Positions 17,427 through 28,927 of a DNA stretch of 64,000 bases are shown here, piece after piece; position 1 is the first letter of the stretch, and every line of letters begins with the position of its first letter. Source of the stretch: an uncultured Chloroflexota bacterium (lineage in GTDB: Bacteria; Chloroflexota; Dehalococcoidia; CAUJGQ01). The stretch lies in NCBI GenBank assembly GCA_937879875.1, contig CALFMN010000034.1, forward strand, positions 1 to 64,000, in the 5' to 3' direction. Below the pieces are notes generated by a model. The model was not told the origin of the DNA. It made no database searches and saw only the letters and a list, made by a program, of their open reading frames with translations. The translations under genes and the position numbers were made by a program.

Positions 17427-17498
17427 ATGGTTTCAACACCGGCGCGGCAGCACGTCGTCGTGCTCGCAGCCGTGGGGCTTCGCCGGTGTTGAAACCAT
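17427..17498. repeat. Long perfect inverted repeat (18-bp arms)
   Basis: Arms ATGGTTTCAACACCGGCG (17427-17444) and its exact complement (17481-17498) enclose 36 nt, which contain a second hairpin AGCACG/CGTGCT. It has no coding content. It could be a bidirectional terminator, or a palindromic mobile unit next to the tRNA-Gly gene. Confidence 0.85.
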
Positions 17499-17506
17499 GT
17501 CTTAGG

Positions 17507-17578
17507 AGCGGAAGACGAGATTCGAACTCGCGACCCTCTCCTTGGCAAGGAGATGCTCTACCACTGAGCCACTTCCGC
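17507..17578 (-). tRNA. tRNA-Gly (GCC)
   Basis: 72 nt. Acceptor GCGGAAG/CTTCCGC, anticodon stem CTCCT/AGGAG with loop TGCCA at its centre giving anticodon GCC, T-loop GTTCGAATC, discriminator U. CCA not encoded. Confidence 0.95.
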
Positions 17579-17642
17579 GAAGCCGCTCACGCGAGAGCGG
17601 ACCCGATTAGTATAGCGCACGCCGCAACCGATCGCCAGCCAT

Positions 17643-18071
17643 TCAAACGCTGAACAGCACCTCGGCGATGCGCCGCTGCAAGGTGCGTACCGTCTGCTCG
17701 CTGGTGCGCAGCATCAGGCGCGAGCCGTCTTCGTCGTCCAAGATTAGCTCCCAGAAGTCGATCTCCTCGTCGGGGTCGTGCACCGGCGGATGCACTTCGG
17801 AGTGATCGAGGAAGATACGCGGATGGAAGATGAACCCCCGCATCTGCGGCAGTTGCGGCTCCCACGGCCCACCCGCACGCGCATCCGGCTCCTCCGAAGC
17901 CGCGTCGATCGCCCGCAGCAAATCGCGCAGGCCCGAAGCCGTCGCGGCGATGTGCGCGGAGACATCGCCGGAGAACGCCTCGATCTCGAACTCACGCTCC
18001 TCTTCGGCTTCTTCGACGTCGACCTCTTCAAGCTCGATGCGCACCACGTCGAAGCCGAACTCGTACGCCAC
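17643..18071 (-). CDS. Acidic protein of unknown function (142 aa)
   Basis: No family recognised. The opening VAYEFGFDVVRIELEEVDVEEAEEE is highly acidic. Later blocks RGFIFHPRIFLDH and DFWELILDDEDGSRLMLRTS suggest a beta-rich soluble fold. GTG 18071 is chosen because AGGAG lies about 8 nt upstream; an ATG at 18110 would add a basic, Arg-rich leader that looks artificial. Divergent from fumC, with 192 nt between the starts. Confidence 0.6.
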   Translation of the reverse strand: MAYEFGFDVVRIELEEVDVEEAEEEREFEIEAFSGDVSAHIAATASGLRDLLRAIDAASEEPDARAGGPWEPQLPQMRGFIFHPRIFLDHSEVHPPVHDPDEEIDFWELILDDEDGSRLMLRTSEQTVRTLQRRIAEVLFSV

Positions 18072-18263
18072 GCCGCCGCTCCTGCCGTGGCGCCGCCCGC
18101 GCCGCCGCACACGAGCCTATCACCGCACCATCATGCGAACAATGCGCGAACAATGCGCCGGATGACCGTGCCCCGCCGCCCGTCTATAGTCGAAGCAGAG
18201 ATGCAAACCGTGATCAGCGGCCGTGTGGCAGCCCACGCCGACCGGCCGCGATGGAGCAACGCC

Positions 18264-19685
<1,422 letters not shown>

Positions 19686-19745
19686 CCTATCCCTGACTTC
19701 GCAGGCGAAGTCTGTCCCTTTCCTGCGAGGAAAGGGTGTCCTGAG
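19686..19745 (+). repeat. Two-hairpin intergenic repeat, copy 1
   Basis: Directly after the fumC stop. CCTATCCCTGA leads into hairpin GACTTCGC/GCGAAGTC (19695-19712), then TCTGT, then hairpin CCCTTTCCT/AGGAAAGGG (19716-19736). The same layout, with compensated stem changes, recurs at 42800. It may also stop fumC transcription. Confidence 0.7.
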
Positions 19746-19767
19746 CTCTGGGCGGAGACGTTGACGG

Positions 19768-21222
19768 ATGCAGCGAGTGCGCCCGGTGCGGCCGGCGCGG
19801 GTCGGCGTCTTCACGGTTGGCCTCGCGGCCTACTGGCCGCAGTTCGCCGGGCTGCGCGACACGCTGGAGGCCAGCCGCGGCCACGCCGAGGCGCGCATCG
19901 CCGCGCTGGGCGCCGAGGTGGTCAGCGCCGGGCTGGTGGACACGGAGCACGCTGTGCGCGAAGCCGGGGCGCGGCTGGCCGCAGCGGGGGTAGACCTCGT
20001 CTTCTGCTTCGTCGGCACCTACGCCACCGCTTCGCTGGCGCTGCCCGTGCTCCAGGCGGCCCATGCGCCGGGCGTGGTGCTCAACCTGCAGCCGGTGCCG
20101 GCCATCGATTACACCACGGCGGGCACGGCCGAGTGGCTGGCGCAGTCCTGCACGGCGCTCGCCATGCCGGAGATCGCCAACGCCTGCCGCCGCGCCGGGC
20201 TGGTCTTCCGCTCCGTCTCCGGTCTGCTGTTCGAGGAGCACGGGCCGGCGGGGAAGCGCGCCTGGCACGAGATCGGTGAGTGGATTCGCGCGGCCACGGC
20301 GGCGCGGGCGTTGCGCGAGGACCGCATCGGCTTCCTCGGCCATACGTATCCCGGCATGCTCGATCTCTACACGGACCATACGCGTTTGCAGGCGCAGCTC
20401 GGGCCGCGCGTCGAACTGCTCGAAGTCGAGGATCTGGCGGCGCGGGCTGCGTCGGCCACGACCGCGCAGATCGCGGCGAAGCGCGCGGAGTTCGTCGCGA
20501 CCTTTGACCTGCTTGCGCCTGCTGAAGACGACCCCATCTCCGCGCCGATCGAAGAAGCGGACCTGGCGTGGTCCGCGCGCGTCGCGGTTGGGCTGGATCA
20601 GCTCGTTGCAGACTTCGATCTCGACGGCATCGCCTTCTACTATCGCGGGCTGGACGAGTCGGAGCGCCTGATCACGGGGATGATCCCCGGCATGTCGCTG
20701 CTGACGGCCCGCGGTGTGCCCTGCGGCGGTGAGGGCGACATCAAGACCGTGGCGGCGATGCTGCTGATGGAGCGGCTGGGCGGCGCCGGCTGCTTCTCCG
20801 AGCTGTACGGTATGGACTTCAATGACGGCATCGTCCTGCTTGGCCACGACGGCCCGGCGCACCTCGGCGCCGCCGAAGGCCGGCCGCTGCTGAGGAAGCT
20901 GCGCGTCTTGCACGGCAAGTCCGGCTCCGGGGTCTCGATCGAATGCCGCATGCGGCCCGGCCCGGTAACGGTTCTCGGCCTGGGGGAGACGGCGGACGGC
21001 GGCTTCCAACTGATCGCGGCGCAAGGCCAGACCGAGCCCGGTCCCACGCTGGCGATCGGCAACACCAACAGCCGCGTGCGCTTCCCGCTCGACCCTGCGC
21101 GCTTCGTCGATGCCTGGTGCCAGGCCGGCCCAACGCACCACTGCGCCCTCGGGCTGGGCCACCAGGCCGAGGCCATCGGCAAAGCCGCCAGCCTGATCGG
21201 CGTGCCGCTCGTGACCGTGTAG
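19768..21222 (+). CDS. L-fucose/L-arabinose isomerase-family protein
   Basis: 484 aa with the FucI/AraA overall layout: an N-terminal Rossmann-like region (VGVFTVGLAAYWPQF ... VDLVFCFVGTYATAS), a middle domain with RIGFLGHTYPGMLDLYTD, and a C-terminal beta domain with HGKSGSGVSIECRM and GNTNSRVRFPLD. Mn-dependent ketol isomerisation of a pentose or deoxyhexose is expected from the family; the exact sugar is unknown. It starts 83 nt after fumC and faces the Gfo/Idh/MocA gene tail to tail. Confidence 0.75.
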   Translation: MQRVRPVRPARVGVFTVGLAAYWPQFAGLRDTLEASRGHAEARIAALGAEVVSAGLVDTEHAVREAGARLAAAGVDLVFCFVGTYATASLALPVLQAAHAPGVVLNLQPVPAIDYTTAGTAEWLAQSCTALAMPEIANACRRAGLVFRSVSGLLFEEHGPAGKRAWHEIGEWIRAATAARALREDRIGFLGHTYPGMLDLYTDHTRLQAQLGPRVELLEVEDLAARAASATTAQIAAKRAEFVATFDLLAPAEDDPISAPIEEADLAWSARVAVGLDQLVADFDLDGIAFYYRGLDESERLITGMIPGMSLLTARGVPCGGEGDIKTVAAMLLMERLGGAGCFSELYGMDFNDGIVLLGHDGPAHLGAAEGRPLLRKLRVLHGKSGSGVSIECRMRPGPVTVLGLGETADGGFQLIAAQGQTEPGPTLAIGNTNSRVRFPLDPARFVDAWCQAGPTHHCALGLGHQAEAIGKAASLIGVPLVTV

Positions 21223-21272
21223 GACCGCAGCGCGACGCCGCATGATCCCGTTGCAGGCAAGACCGTTTGGAT

Positions 21273-22259
21273 TTAAACCGGCTCGACGGCGCCGCTCTCC
21301 AGCGAGCGATGGATGGCGACGAGCGTGCGTGTGTTCTCGACGCCGGCCGCAAGCGGCACGCGCGGCGCATTCTCGCCGTGCACGTTGCGCACGAAGCTGG
21401 CGAAGCGCTCCGGCGCCCAGGCCAGCACCTGCGGGTACGTCACCACATCCGACTCGACGCGGATCATCTGCTCTGTCGTATCCACGGTCAGCGCGCCGTG
21501 CGTGCCGACCACGCGGAACTCGAACTCGATCGGCGATGGATGCGATTCGGGCAGCACCCAGGTGGACTCGAACACGCCCACGACGCCGCCCTCGTAGTTG
21601 ATCAGCGCGTGAACGTAGTCGTAGGTGTCGATGCCGATGCCCGTGAGCACGCCCTTGTGCCCGGCCGCGTATGCCGATTCCGCCGCACGGCCGCTGAGCC
21701 AGTGCGCAAGGTCGAGGCAGTGCGACATCAGGAACCAGGCGGGCGTGGTCTGGCCGGACCAGCGCAGCCGGTCGCGCGGCGAGGCGATCACGTTGTTGAG
21801 CCGCGCCGTGACCATGATTACCTCGCCCAGCCGCCCGGCTTCGATCGCGGCGCGCGCGGCGACGAAGGGCGGATTCCAGCGGTTGCTGAAGTTGACCTCG
21901 GCCGGCGCGCCGCCGCGTTCGGCCGCGGCCGCCAGTGCCTCGGCGTCGGCCACGGTCGTCGCCAGCGGCTTTTCGATCAGCAGCGGCACGCCGGCCTCGG
22001 CCAGCGCCACGCCCGGCGCTTGATGCAGCGCATCAGGCGTCGCCACATAGGCTGCCTGCGGCCGGCGCGCGCTGAGCAATTCGGAGACGGAGCCGAAGCC
22101 CGGTACGCCGTACATCAGGGCAACGCGCTGGGCACGGGCGCCATCGATGTCGCAAACGCTGTCGAGTTCGGCGCCGGCATAGCGGCCCGTGGCCAGCACT
22201 TCGGCGTAGCGCCCGCCCATGGTGCCCAGACCAACCACCGCTACTTTCAGCAGGGGCAT
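21273..22259 (-). CDS. Gfo/Idh/MocA-family NAD(P)-dependent oxidoreductase
   Basis: 328 aa. N-terminal Rossmann motif VAVVGLGTMGGRYAEVL (GxGxxG), then the family motif LIEKPLA with the conserved Lys-Pro, and a C-terminal alpha/beta domain. The substrate is likely a sugar, inositol or related polyol. Minus strand, in the same direction as the Memo-like gene 35 nt upstream. Its tail-to-tail neighbour is a sugar-isomerase-like gene, which supports carbohydrate chemistry, but the link is only positional. Confidence 0.88.
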   Translation of the reverse strand: MPLLKVAVVGLGTMGGRYAEVLATGRYAGAELDSVCDIDGARAQRVALMYGVPGFGSVSELLSARRPQAAYVATPDALHQAPGVALAEAGVPLLIEKPLATTVADAEALAAAAERGGAPAEVNFSNRWNPPFVAARAAIEAGRLGEVIMVTARLNNVIASPRDRLRWSGQTTPAWFLMSHCLDLAHWLSGRAAESAYAAGHKGVLTGIGIDTYDYVHALINYEGGVVGVFESTWVLPESHPSPIEFEFRVVGTHGALTVDTTEQMIRVESDVVTYPQVLAWAPERFASFVRNVHGENAPRVPLAAGVENTRTLVAIHRSLESGAVEPV

Positions 22260-22294
22260 GCACGCCCATCCTTCTGCCCGCTATGCGGAGCGGT

Positions 22295-23509
22295 TCATTG
22301 GCCGATAAAGCAGCCGGCGGCGATCGACACGAACGAGGCATCGACCTCATCCGCGGGGCACTGCGCGTAGGCCGCCAGATCGAGCCGCACCGGCGGCATA
22401 ATCGCCAATGCAAGCGCCAGCGGCGTCAGGCCGCAGATGCGGTAGCGATCCTCGATCGCGCCGACCTCGCGCAGCAGCGCCTCGGTCCCGCCGGCACAGG
22501 CCGCGAGCGCCGCGCGGTCCGCAGCTTCGACGGCATGGCGCTCGGCCACGCCGAACGGACGCGGATCGCCGAACGCCGGGCCGACGTGCGCCAGATCGCC
22601 GGCGACTACGACGAGCGCGCCATCGGCCACGGCCCCGCGCAGGAGGTCGAGCGCCCGATTCAGGCGATCGCCGCCGAGCGATCCGCCGCTCAAGAACGGC
22701 CCAGGATGGCCGCAGAGCAGCGGCAGCAGGGGTATCGGTTCGCCGCCGCGCGCGTGCTGCAGCCACACGCTCGCCAGCTCGACGGAGTGCTCGTTGCGGT
22801 GGTGCAACTCCTCGTCAAAGGCCTGCTCCTCGCCCAGCACGCCGGCCAGCGCATTCACCAGCTCAACGTCGGTAGGCAGCGTCCCGAAGGGCGTCGCGTA
22901 GTGCTGGCGCGTCAGCGTGAGGCGGCCGCCGCTGCCGGCATGGTCGGTGCCCAGCACGACCGCGCGCTTCGCGGCGCGCGCCGCCTCGGCTGCCTGCCGC
23001 CAGCCGGCCGCGTAGACTGGCCCGCCGCGCGCGTAGTCGATATGCGGACTGAGCACGCCCGCGACGGCCGCGGCCGGCGGCGGCACGCCTTCCGCCCGCA
23101 GCTCGAACGCCATGAGCTGGGTGCGCAGTGCCGACAGCTCGCCGGGATAGACGCGGTCCGCGAGCGCCGCCGGGCGGCAGGGCGCACCGCGGAAGGCATT
23201 CAGCATCTCGCGCTTCGCCTGCTCCACGCGCTCACCGTCGAGCAGCAGCGCGGCGTCGAGCCAGCGCACCAGTTCAAGAAGGTCGGCAGGCGCGAGGTCG
23301 AGCCCCGCGTTCAGCAGACAACGGGCGCGAATCACCGGCAACTCGTGCTCGCCGTCGAACAGCGCCAACGCCGGCCCCAGCTCAAGCGGCACCAACAGCT
23401 CTTGGCCTGAGAGCGAGAGCAGATCGCGCAAGTAGAAATACTCGCGGCCATCCTGACGCAGCCGCTTGATCTCCAGCGGGCGCAGTCGCGGGCGGGACGG
23501 CAGCGACAT
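22295..23509 (-). CDS. amrB: Memo-like protein (AmmeMemoRadiSam system protein B)
   Basis: 404 aa. The C-terminal about 260 residues are the Memo fold, related to extradiol dioxygenases: LSPHIDYARGG, LGTDHAG, HRNEHSVELASVWLQH and VVVAGDLAHVGPAFG hold the conserved His and Asp positions. The N-terminal about 130 residues are an added domain. ATG 23509 has AGGAG 6 nt upstream. Partner genes of the AmmeMemoRadiSam set (AMMECR1 and radical SAM) are not in the window. Function unproven in the family. Confidence 0.8.
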   Translation of the reverse strand: MSLPSRPRLRPLEIKRLRQDGREYFYLRDLLSLSGQELLVPLELGPALALFDGEHELPVIRARCLLNAGLDLAPADLLELVRWLDAALLLDGERVEQAKREMLNAFRGAPCRPAALADRVYPGELSALRTQLMAFELRAEGVPPPAAAVAGVLSPHIDYARGGPVYAAGWRQAAEAARAAKRAVVLGTDHAGSGGRLTLTRQHYATPFGTLPTDVELVNALAGVLGEEQAFDEELHHRNEHSVELASVWLQHARGGEPIPLLPLLCGHPGPFLSGGSLGGDRLNRALDLLRGAVADGALVVVAGDLAHVGPAFGDPRPFGVAERHAVEAADRAALAACAGGTEALLREVGAIEDRYRICGLTPLALALAIMPPVRLDLAAYAQCPADEVDASFVSIAAGCFIGQ

Positions 23510-23660
23510 CAGCAGCTCCTGAATGCGGCGGTGAGCCGGCACCTGCATTCTACGGCCAATCGGGCAGCGACAGAACGCGGTGTCCGTCGCGTCCGGCGCG
23601 CGTGATAGCATGGCCCTGCTGTGCCGGTCTCGCGGCCGGACTCGATCCGCGGGAGCATCG

Positions 23661-24671
23661 ATGCGGTCGTTGCGACTCTGGTGCCTGCTGATCGGCGGCT
23701 TCGCGTTCGGGGCGATCGGCGCGACGGGCGTCCTGCATGTCGCGGGGGTGAATATCGCCGGCCGTGCTCCGGCCGGCCAGCCTGCCGCTCTCGGCATACC
23801 GCCGGCGCAACGTTCGCCCGCGCCCGAAGCCGCACCTGCCGTCGCGTCGGCAACGGCGCCCGCTGCAACGCCGACCGCGCCGCCGTTCACGCCGGGACAG
23901 TCACTGTTCGCCACGTCGCAGATCGTTTCGTACTACGGCCATCCGCTTTCGCCCTCGATGGGCGTGCTGGGCGAGGGCAGCGAAGACGCGATGATCGAGC
24001 GGCTGAAGATGCAGGCCGCGGTCTACCAGGCGCTGAATCCCGATCAGGCCGTGGTGCCGGCGCTGCACCTGGTCTACGAAGTCGCGCAGGCGCTGACCTC
24101 GGACGATGGCCTGTATTTATATCGCACCGACGACGCCACCGTGCGCCACTTCATCGACCTGACCCGCGGCCAGCACATGCTGCTCTTCCTCGATTTGCAG
24201 ATCGGCCGCAGCTCATTGAAAGACGAGCTGCCGCACGTGTTGCCGTATCTGCACGAACCGCACGTGCATCTCGCGATCGACCCGGAGTTCGTGACGCTGC
24301 CGGGCTACCGGCCGGGCATGTTCATCGGTTCGCTCGACTGTTTGCAGGTAAACGACGCGCTGGATACGATCGAGCGATTGGTCGAAGAGGCGAATCTGCC
24401 CAACAAGATCGTGCTCGTACATCAGTTCGAAGACGACATGCTGACCAACAAGGACAAGCTGCGCTTCGACGAGCCGCGCGTCGATACCGTGCTGGATATG
24501 GACGGCTTCGGCGACCAGAGCGGCAAGCTGGGCAAGTACGACACGCTGGTGCGCCAGTTCGGCGCAAAATACGCCGGCATCAAGCTCTTTTATAAACAGG
24601 ACCGCGTGCTGCTCAGCCCGGAGCAAATCGAAGGGCTGACGCCGCGGCCGAACGTGATCATCTACCAATGA
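23661..24671 (+). CDS. Secreted or membrane-anchored protein of unknown function
   Basis: 336 aa. An N-terminal hydrophobic segment (RLWCLLIGGFAFGAIGA) acts as signal peptide or anchor. It is followed by a Pro/Ala-rich linker to about residue 80. The globular part begins SQIVSYYGHPLSPSMGVLG and includes DGLYLYRTDD, MLLFLDLQIGRSS and HVHLAIDPEF, suggesting a TIM-barrel or polysaccharide-lyase-like extracellular enzyme; I cannot name it. ATG 23661 has GGGAG 6 nt upstream. Followed 16 nt later by the threonine synthase gene. Confidence 0.65.
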   Translation: MRSLRLWCLLIGGFAFGAIGATGVLHVAGVNIAGRAPAGQPAALGIPPAQRSPAPEAAPAVASATAPAATPTAPPFTPGQSLFATSQIVSYYGHPLSPSMGVLGEGSEDAMIERLKMQAAVYQALNPDQAVVPALHLVYEVAQALTSDDGLYLYRTDDATVRHFIDLTRGQHMLLFLDLQIGRSSLKDELPHVLPYLHEPHVHLAIDPEFVTLPGYRPGMFIGSLDCLQVNDALDTIERLVEEANLPNKIVLVHQFEDDMLTNKDKLRFDEPRVDTVLDMDGFGDQSGKLGKYDTLVRQFGAKYAGIKLFYKQDRVLLSPEQIEGLTPRPNVIIYQ

Positions 24672-24687
24672 ACGGCCTGAACGATCG

Positions 24688-25812
24688 ATGAGCGCGTCGC
24701 AGGGCATTTGGCGTTTCGGAAACCTCGGCCTCGCGGAGATCGCGCCGGCGCAGCGCGTGACGCTGGGCGAGGGCGGCACGCCGCTGATCGAGGCGCCGCG
24801 GCTGGCCGAGGCGGTCGGCATCGCGCGGCTGTATCTCAAGCTGGAGAGCCAGAATCCGACCGGCTCGTTCAAAGACCGCGGCACGGCGACGGCGATCTCT
24901 CAGGCCGTCGTCATCGGCGCGAGGCAACTGGTCGAAGACTCGTCGGGCAACGCCGGCGCCTCGGCGGCGGCGTACGCGGCGCGGGCCGGGCTGCGTTGCA
25001 CGATCTACGCTCCGGCGACCGCTCCCGCTGCCAAGCTGCGCCAGGCGGAGGCCTACGGCGCCCGCGTTGTGCTGGTTGAGGGCAGCCGTGCGGATGTGAC
25101 CCGTGCCGCCCAGCGCGCCGCGAAAGCGACGGGCGTCTACCACCTCAATCACAACGCCAACGACGCCTTCGTGGCCGGCACGCAAACGCTCGCCTTCGAG
25201 CTGACCGACGAGCTGAAGACACCGGCAGCGCTGGTGATGCCGGTCGGCGGCGGCTCACTGCTTGCCGGCTGCTTCGAGGGCTTCGCGAGCCTGGGCCTGC
25301 CGCCCGCTCGCTGGCCGCTGTTCGGCGTGCAGCCGGAGGTCTGCGCGCCGCTGGTGCAGGCGCTGGCGAACGGCTGGGAGCAGCCCGTGCCGGTCGAGGC
25401 GAAACCGACGATTGCCGGCGGCATCGCGATCGCAGACCCGCCGCGCGGCGCGCGCCTGCTGCTGGCGATGCGCGAGAGCGGCGGCGGCGCCGTGGCCGTC
25501 ACCGAAGACGCGATCATGCGCTGGGGCCGCATGCTGGCGCGGCTGGAAGGGGTTTACGCCGAGCCGACCTCGGCCGCCGCCGTCGCCGGCCTTGCGAGGC
25601 TGGTCGCCGAGCGCACCATCGCGGCGGATGATGCGGCGGTGGTCGTGATTACGGGCAGCGGGCTGAAAGACCCGTGGCCCCCAATAATAGGGGAAGGGGA
25701 GATCGTGGTACGGGGCGTCGGGGCTGAGGGCAGGGCCAACGCATCTACGGAGTCTGAAGAATCTGGAGCAGGAAGTCGGTATCCCAACCAGCGGCCAGAC
25801 GGCGGGCTTTGA
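24688..25812 (+). CDS. Threonine synthase-like PLP enzyme, C-terminus altered by IS insertion
   Basis: PLP enzyme of the threonine synthase/dehydratase fold II group. LGEGGTPLIEAPRLAE, the PLP lysine in NPTGSFKDRG, SSGNAGASAAAYAARAG, PVGGGSLLAG and VITGSGLK mark the family. Threonine synthase converts O-phosphohomoserine to threonine. The last 24 codons (from about 25731) are IS DNA. Removing the IS and one target duplication, the frame would run GGTGAATCGRVARAQ and stop at a TAA near 27058, so the body of the enzyme is intact and only a poorly conserved tail changed. Probably still active. Confidence 0.8.
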   Translation: MSASQGIWRFGNLGLAEIAPAQRVTLGEGGTPLIEAPRLAEAVGIARLYLKLESQNPTGSFKDRGTATAISQAVVIGARQLVEDSSGNAGASAAAYAARAGLRCTIYAPATAPAAKLRQAEAYGARVVLVEGSRADVTRAAQRAAKATGVYHLNHNANDAFVAGTQTLAFELTDELKTPAALVMPVGGGSLLAGCFEGFASLGLPPARWPLFGVQPEVCAPLVQALANGWEQPVPVEAKPTIAGGIAIADPPRGARLLLAMRESGGGAVAVTEDAIMRWGRMLARLEGVYAEPTSAAAVAGLARLVAERTIAADDAAVVVITGSGLKDPWPPIIGEGEIVVRGVGAEGRANASTESEESGAGSRYPNQRPDGGL

Positions 25813-26991
25813 GACTCATACGTGGTTTGGGTAGCCGCCGGACCAGGTTGAGGGCGAGATAACGCAGCACGGCAAGGTTCTCCGCCGCATGGCGTGCGCG
25901 GACCCGACTCTGGTCTTCACCAAACGTCACGTCGAGCACCCAATGGACTTGGTTCTCAATCCCCCAGTGGCTGCGCACCGCGGCGCCGAACGCACCCGCG
26001 CTGAGAGCCCGACTCAGCAGATAGTAGCGCGTCTCGCGGCTCAGCTGCTCCCCGCTGCGCCGCTCGGCCTCCACGCGTCCGATCGCCGCGAGTCCCGGCC
26101 ACTGGTGAGCCGCTTGCAGCCAGGCCAGCGTCTCCGCTTCGCGCACCACCGTCTGCCGCCGAATTTCCAGCCGCCCGTGCCCCTTATCCGTCGTCGTGGC
26201 CCGGTCCACGCCCGCGGCGGGCCCCGCCGCCGCGGTGGGCACCGCGTCGAGCTGAGCAAAACACTCCTGCACATCGGCATGCAGCGTTGGCTGGTTGTCT
26301 TTGAGCGCCAGGACATAGTCGCCTCGCTGGGCCACGATCTGCGCTGCAATCGCGCGTTGGCAGCCCATCGCAGCGATGGTGATGATGCACCCCGCGATAG
26401 CCAGTTGCTGCAGGAGGTGGGGCAACGCCGTGATCTCGTTCGACTTGTCGGTCACCTTGACTTGGGCCAGCACGAGTTGATTGGCGCTTGCCCACGCACT
26501 GACCATGTGAATCGCGGCCTTGCCCAACGTGCGGTCCTGGGAGCCGCGCAGCGTTTTGCCATCCAGGGCGATGACCTGGGCGGGCAGCACGCCGGTGATC
26601 GCCTGCATCCAGGCGGCGAAGGCCGTCCGGAACGCGTCGGGATCCAGGGCGGCGAAGACGCGGTTGAAGGTGTCATGGGAGGGAATGCCGTGCGGCAGGT
26701 CGAGGAAGCTGGCGAACCACGCCGCCCGAATCTCACCGAATGCGGCGATGGTGTCCCAGGAGTCGGCGCCGGCGATGACGGCACAGAGGGCGATCGTGAT
26801 AATGCTGAGTAACGGATGGCGCTTGCTGCGCTCGACACGGGGATCGGGGAGCTGGGCGAAATAGGTACTGAGCGCACGGGCGGGCGAGGGCTCCATGAGC
26901 AGGCTCCGCGTGCCATAACGGCACCAGTTCAGCCTACCAGCCCCGCGCCGCTATTCCTTCGCCTCCGTTGCTTTTAGATGCGTTGGCCCTG
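25731..26991 (-). mobile_element. ISAs1-family insertion sequence, complete ends
   Basis: 1261 bp. Terminal inverted repeats CAGGGCCAACGCATCTA at 25731-25747 and, inverted, at 26975-26991 are perfect over 17 bp. A perfect 10-bp target duplication GGGCTGAGGG lies at 25721-25730 and 26992-27001. This indicates recent insertion. One transposase gene inside. The element landed in the last codons of the threonine synthase gene. Confidence 0.96.
25745..26896 (-). CDS. ISAs1-family transposase with second catalytic Asp replaced by Ala
   Basis: 383 aa, full length. Family blocks: LPDPRVERSKRHPLLSI, the first catalytic Asp in ALDGKTLRGS (D112), KSNEITALPHLL, GDYVLALKDNQ, and the C-terminal Glu in HWGIENQVHWVLD (about E314). 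The second Asp, normally in the block T-D-A-M-G-C-Q, is Ala175 here (IAAMGCQ; codon GCT at 26374-26372 instead of GAT). A single transversion would explain it. If the residue is truly the DDE aspartate, this copy cannot transpose by itself. The frame is otherwise clean. Confidence 0.94.
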   Translation of the reverse strand: MEPSPARALSTYFAQLPDPRVERSKRHPLLSIITIALCAVIAGADSWDTIAAFGEIRAAWFASFLDLPHGIPSHDTFNRVFAALDPDAFRTAFAAWMQAITGVLPAQVIALDGKTLRGSQDRTLGKAAIHMVSAWASANQLVLAQVKVTDKSNEITALPHLLQQLAIAGCIITIAAMGCQRAIAAQIVAQRGDYVLALKDNQPTLHADVQECFAQLDAVPTAAAGPAAGVDRATTTDKGHGRLEIRRQTVVREAETLAWLQAAHQWPGLAAIGRVEAERRSGEQLSRETRYYLLSRALSAGAFGAAVRSHWGIENQVHWVLDVTFGEDQSRVRARHAAENLAVLRYLALNLVRRLPKPRMSLKARRLAAGWDTDFLLQILQTP

Positions 26992-27090
26992 GGGCTGAGG
27001 GCGGGACTGGGGCGGCCACTTGCGGGCGCGTGGCACGCGCCCAGCGGCGCGCCGGATAACCCGACGCCGCCCCGCATTTCCTCCCCACGA

Positions 27091-27170
27091 TCGCCCCTCT
27101 CCTTCTCTCTATTCGACATCGCGCTCCGCGCGATTACACATTGGGAGAAGGAGAGGGGAGGGGGTGAGGA
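27091..27170. repeat. GC-rich palindromic intergenic repeat, copy A
   Basis: CGCCCCTCTCC at the left faces GGAGAGGGG at the right, and the centre is ATCGCGCTCCGCGCGAT. It ends AGGGGGTGAGG. Very similar to 51311-51377. It lies between the IS and the carboxyltransferase gene. Confidence 0.75.
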
Positions 27171-27330
27171 TGGGGGCCGCGCCGCCTCGCTTTCCTTGCT
27201 CACAACTACCCCCGGTGCTACCATCCCGCTCGGTGTGGCCCGGCCTTTCCCGTGCGCCGCGCCAACTGCCCGCACCGTCCAAATTGCACATGACCGACGC
27301 GACCAGCGCGAGTCGAGGATCACACGACCG

Positions 27331-28878
<1,548 letters not shown>

Positions 28879-28927
28879 GGAATAGGGATCAGGGAATAGG
28901 GAATAGAGGATGGGAGCGGCGGGGCGA

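Noticed and set aside
19768..21243. Minus-strand 518-codon frame covering the isomerase-like gene
   Set aside because: Shadow: Arg/His/Gly-rich, no domain, while the plus strand has a full recognisable protein.
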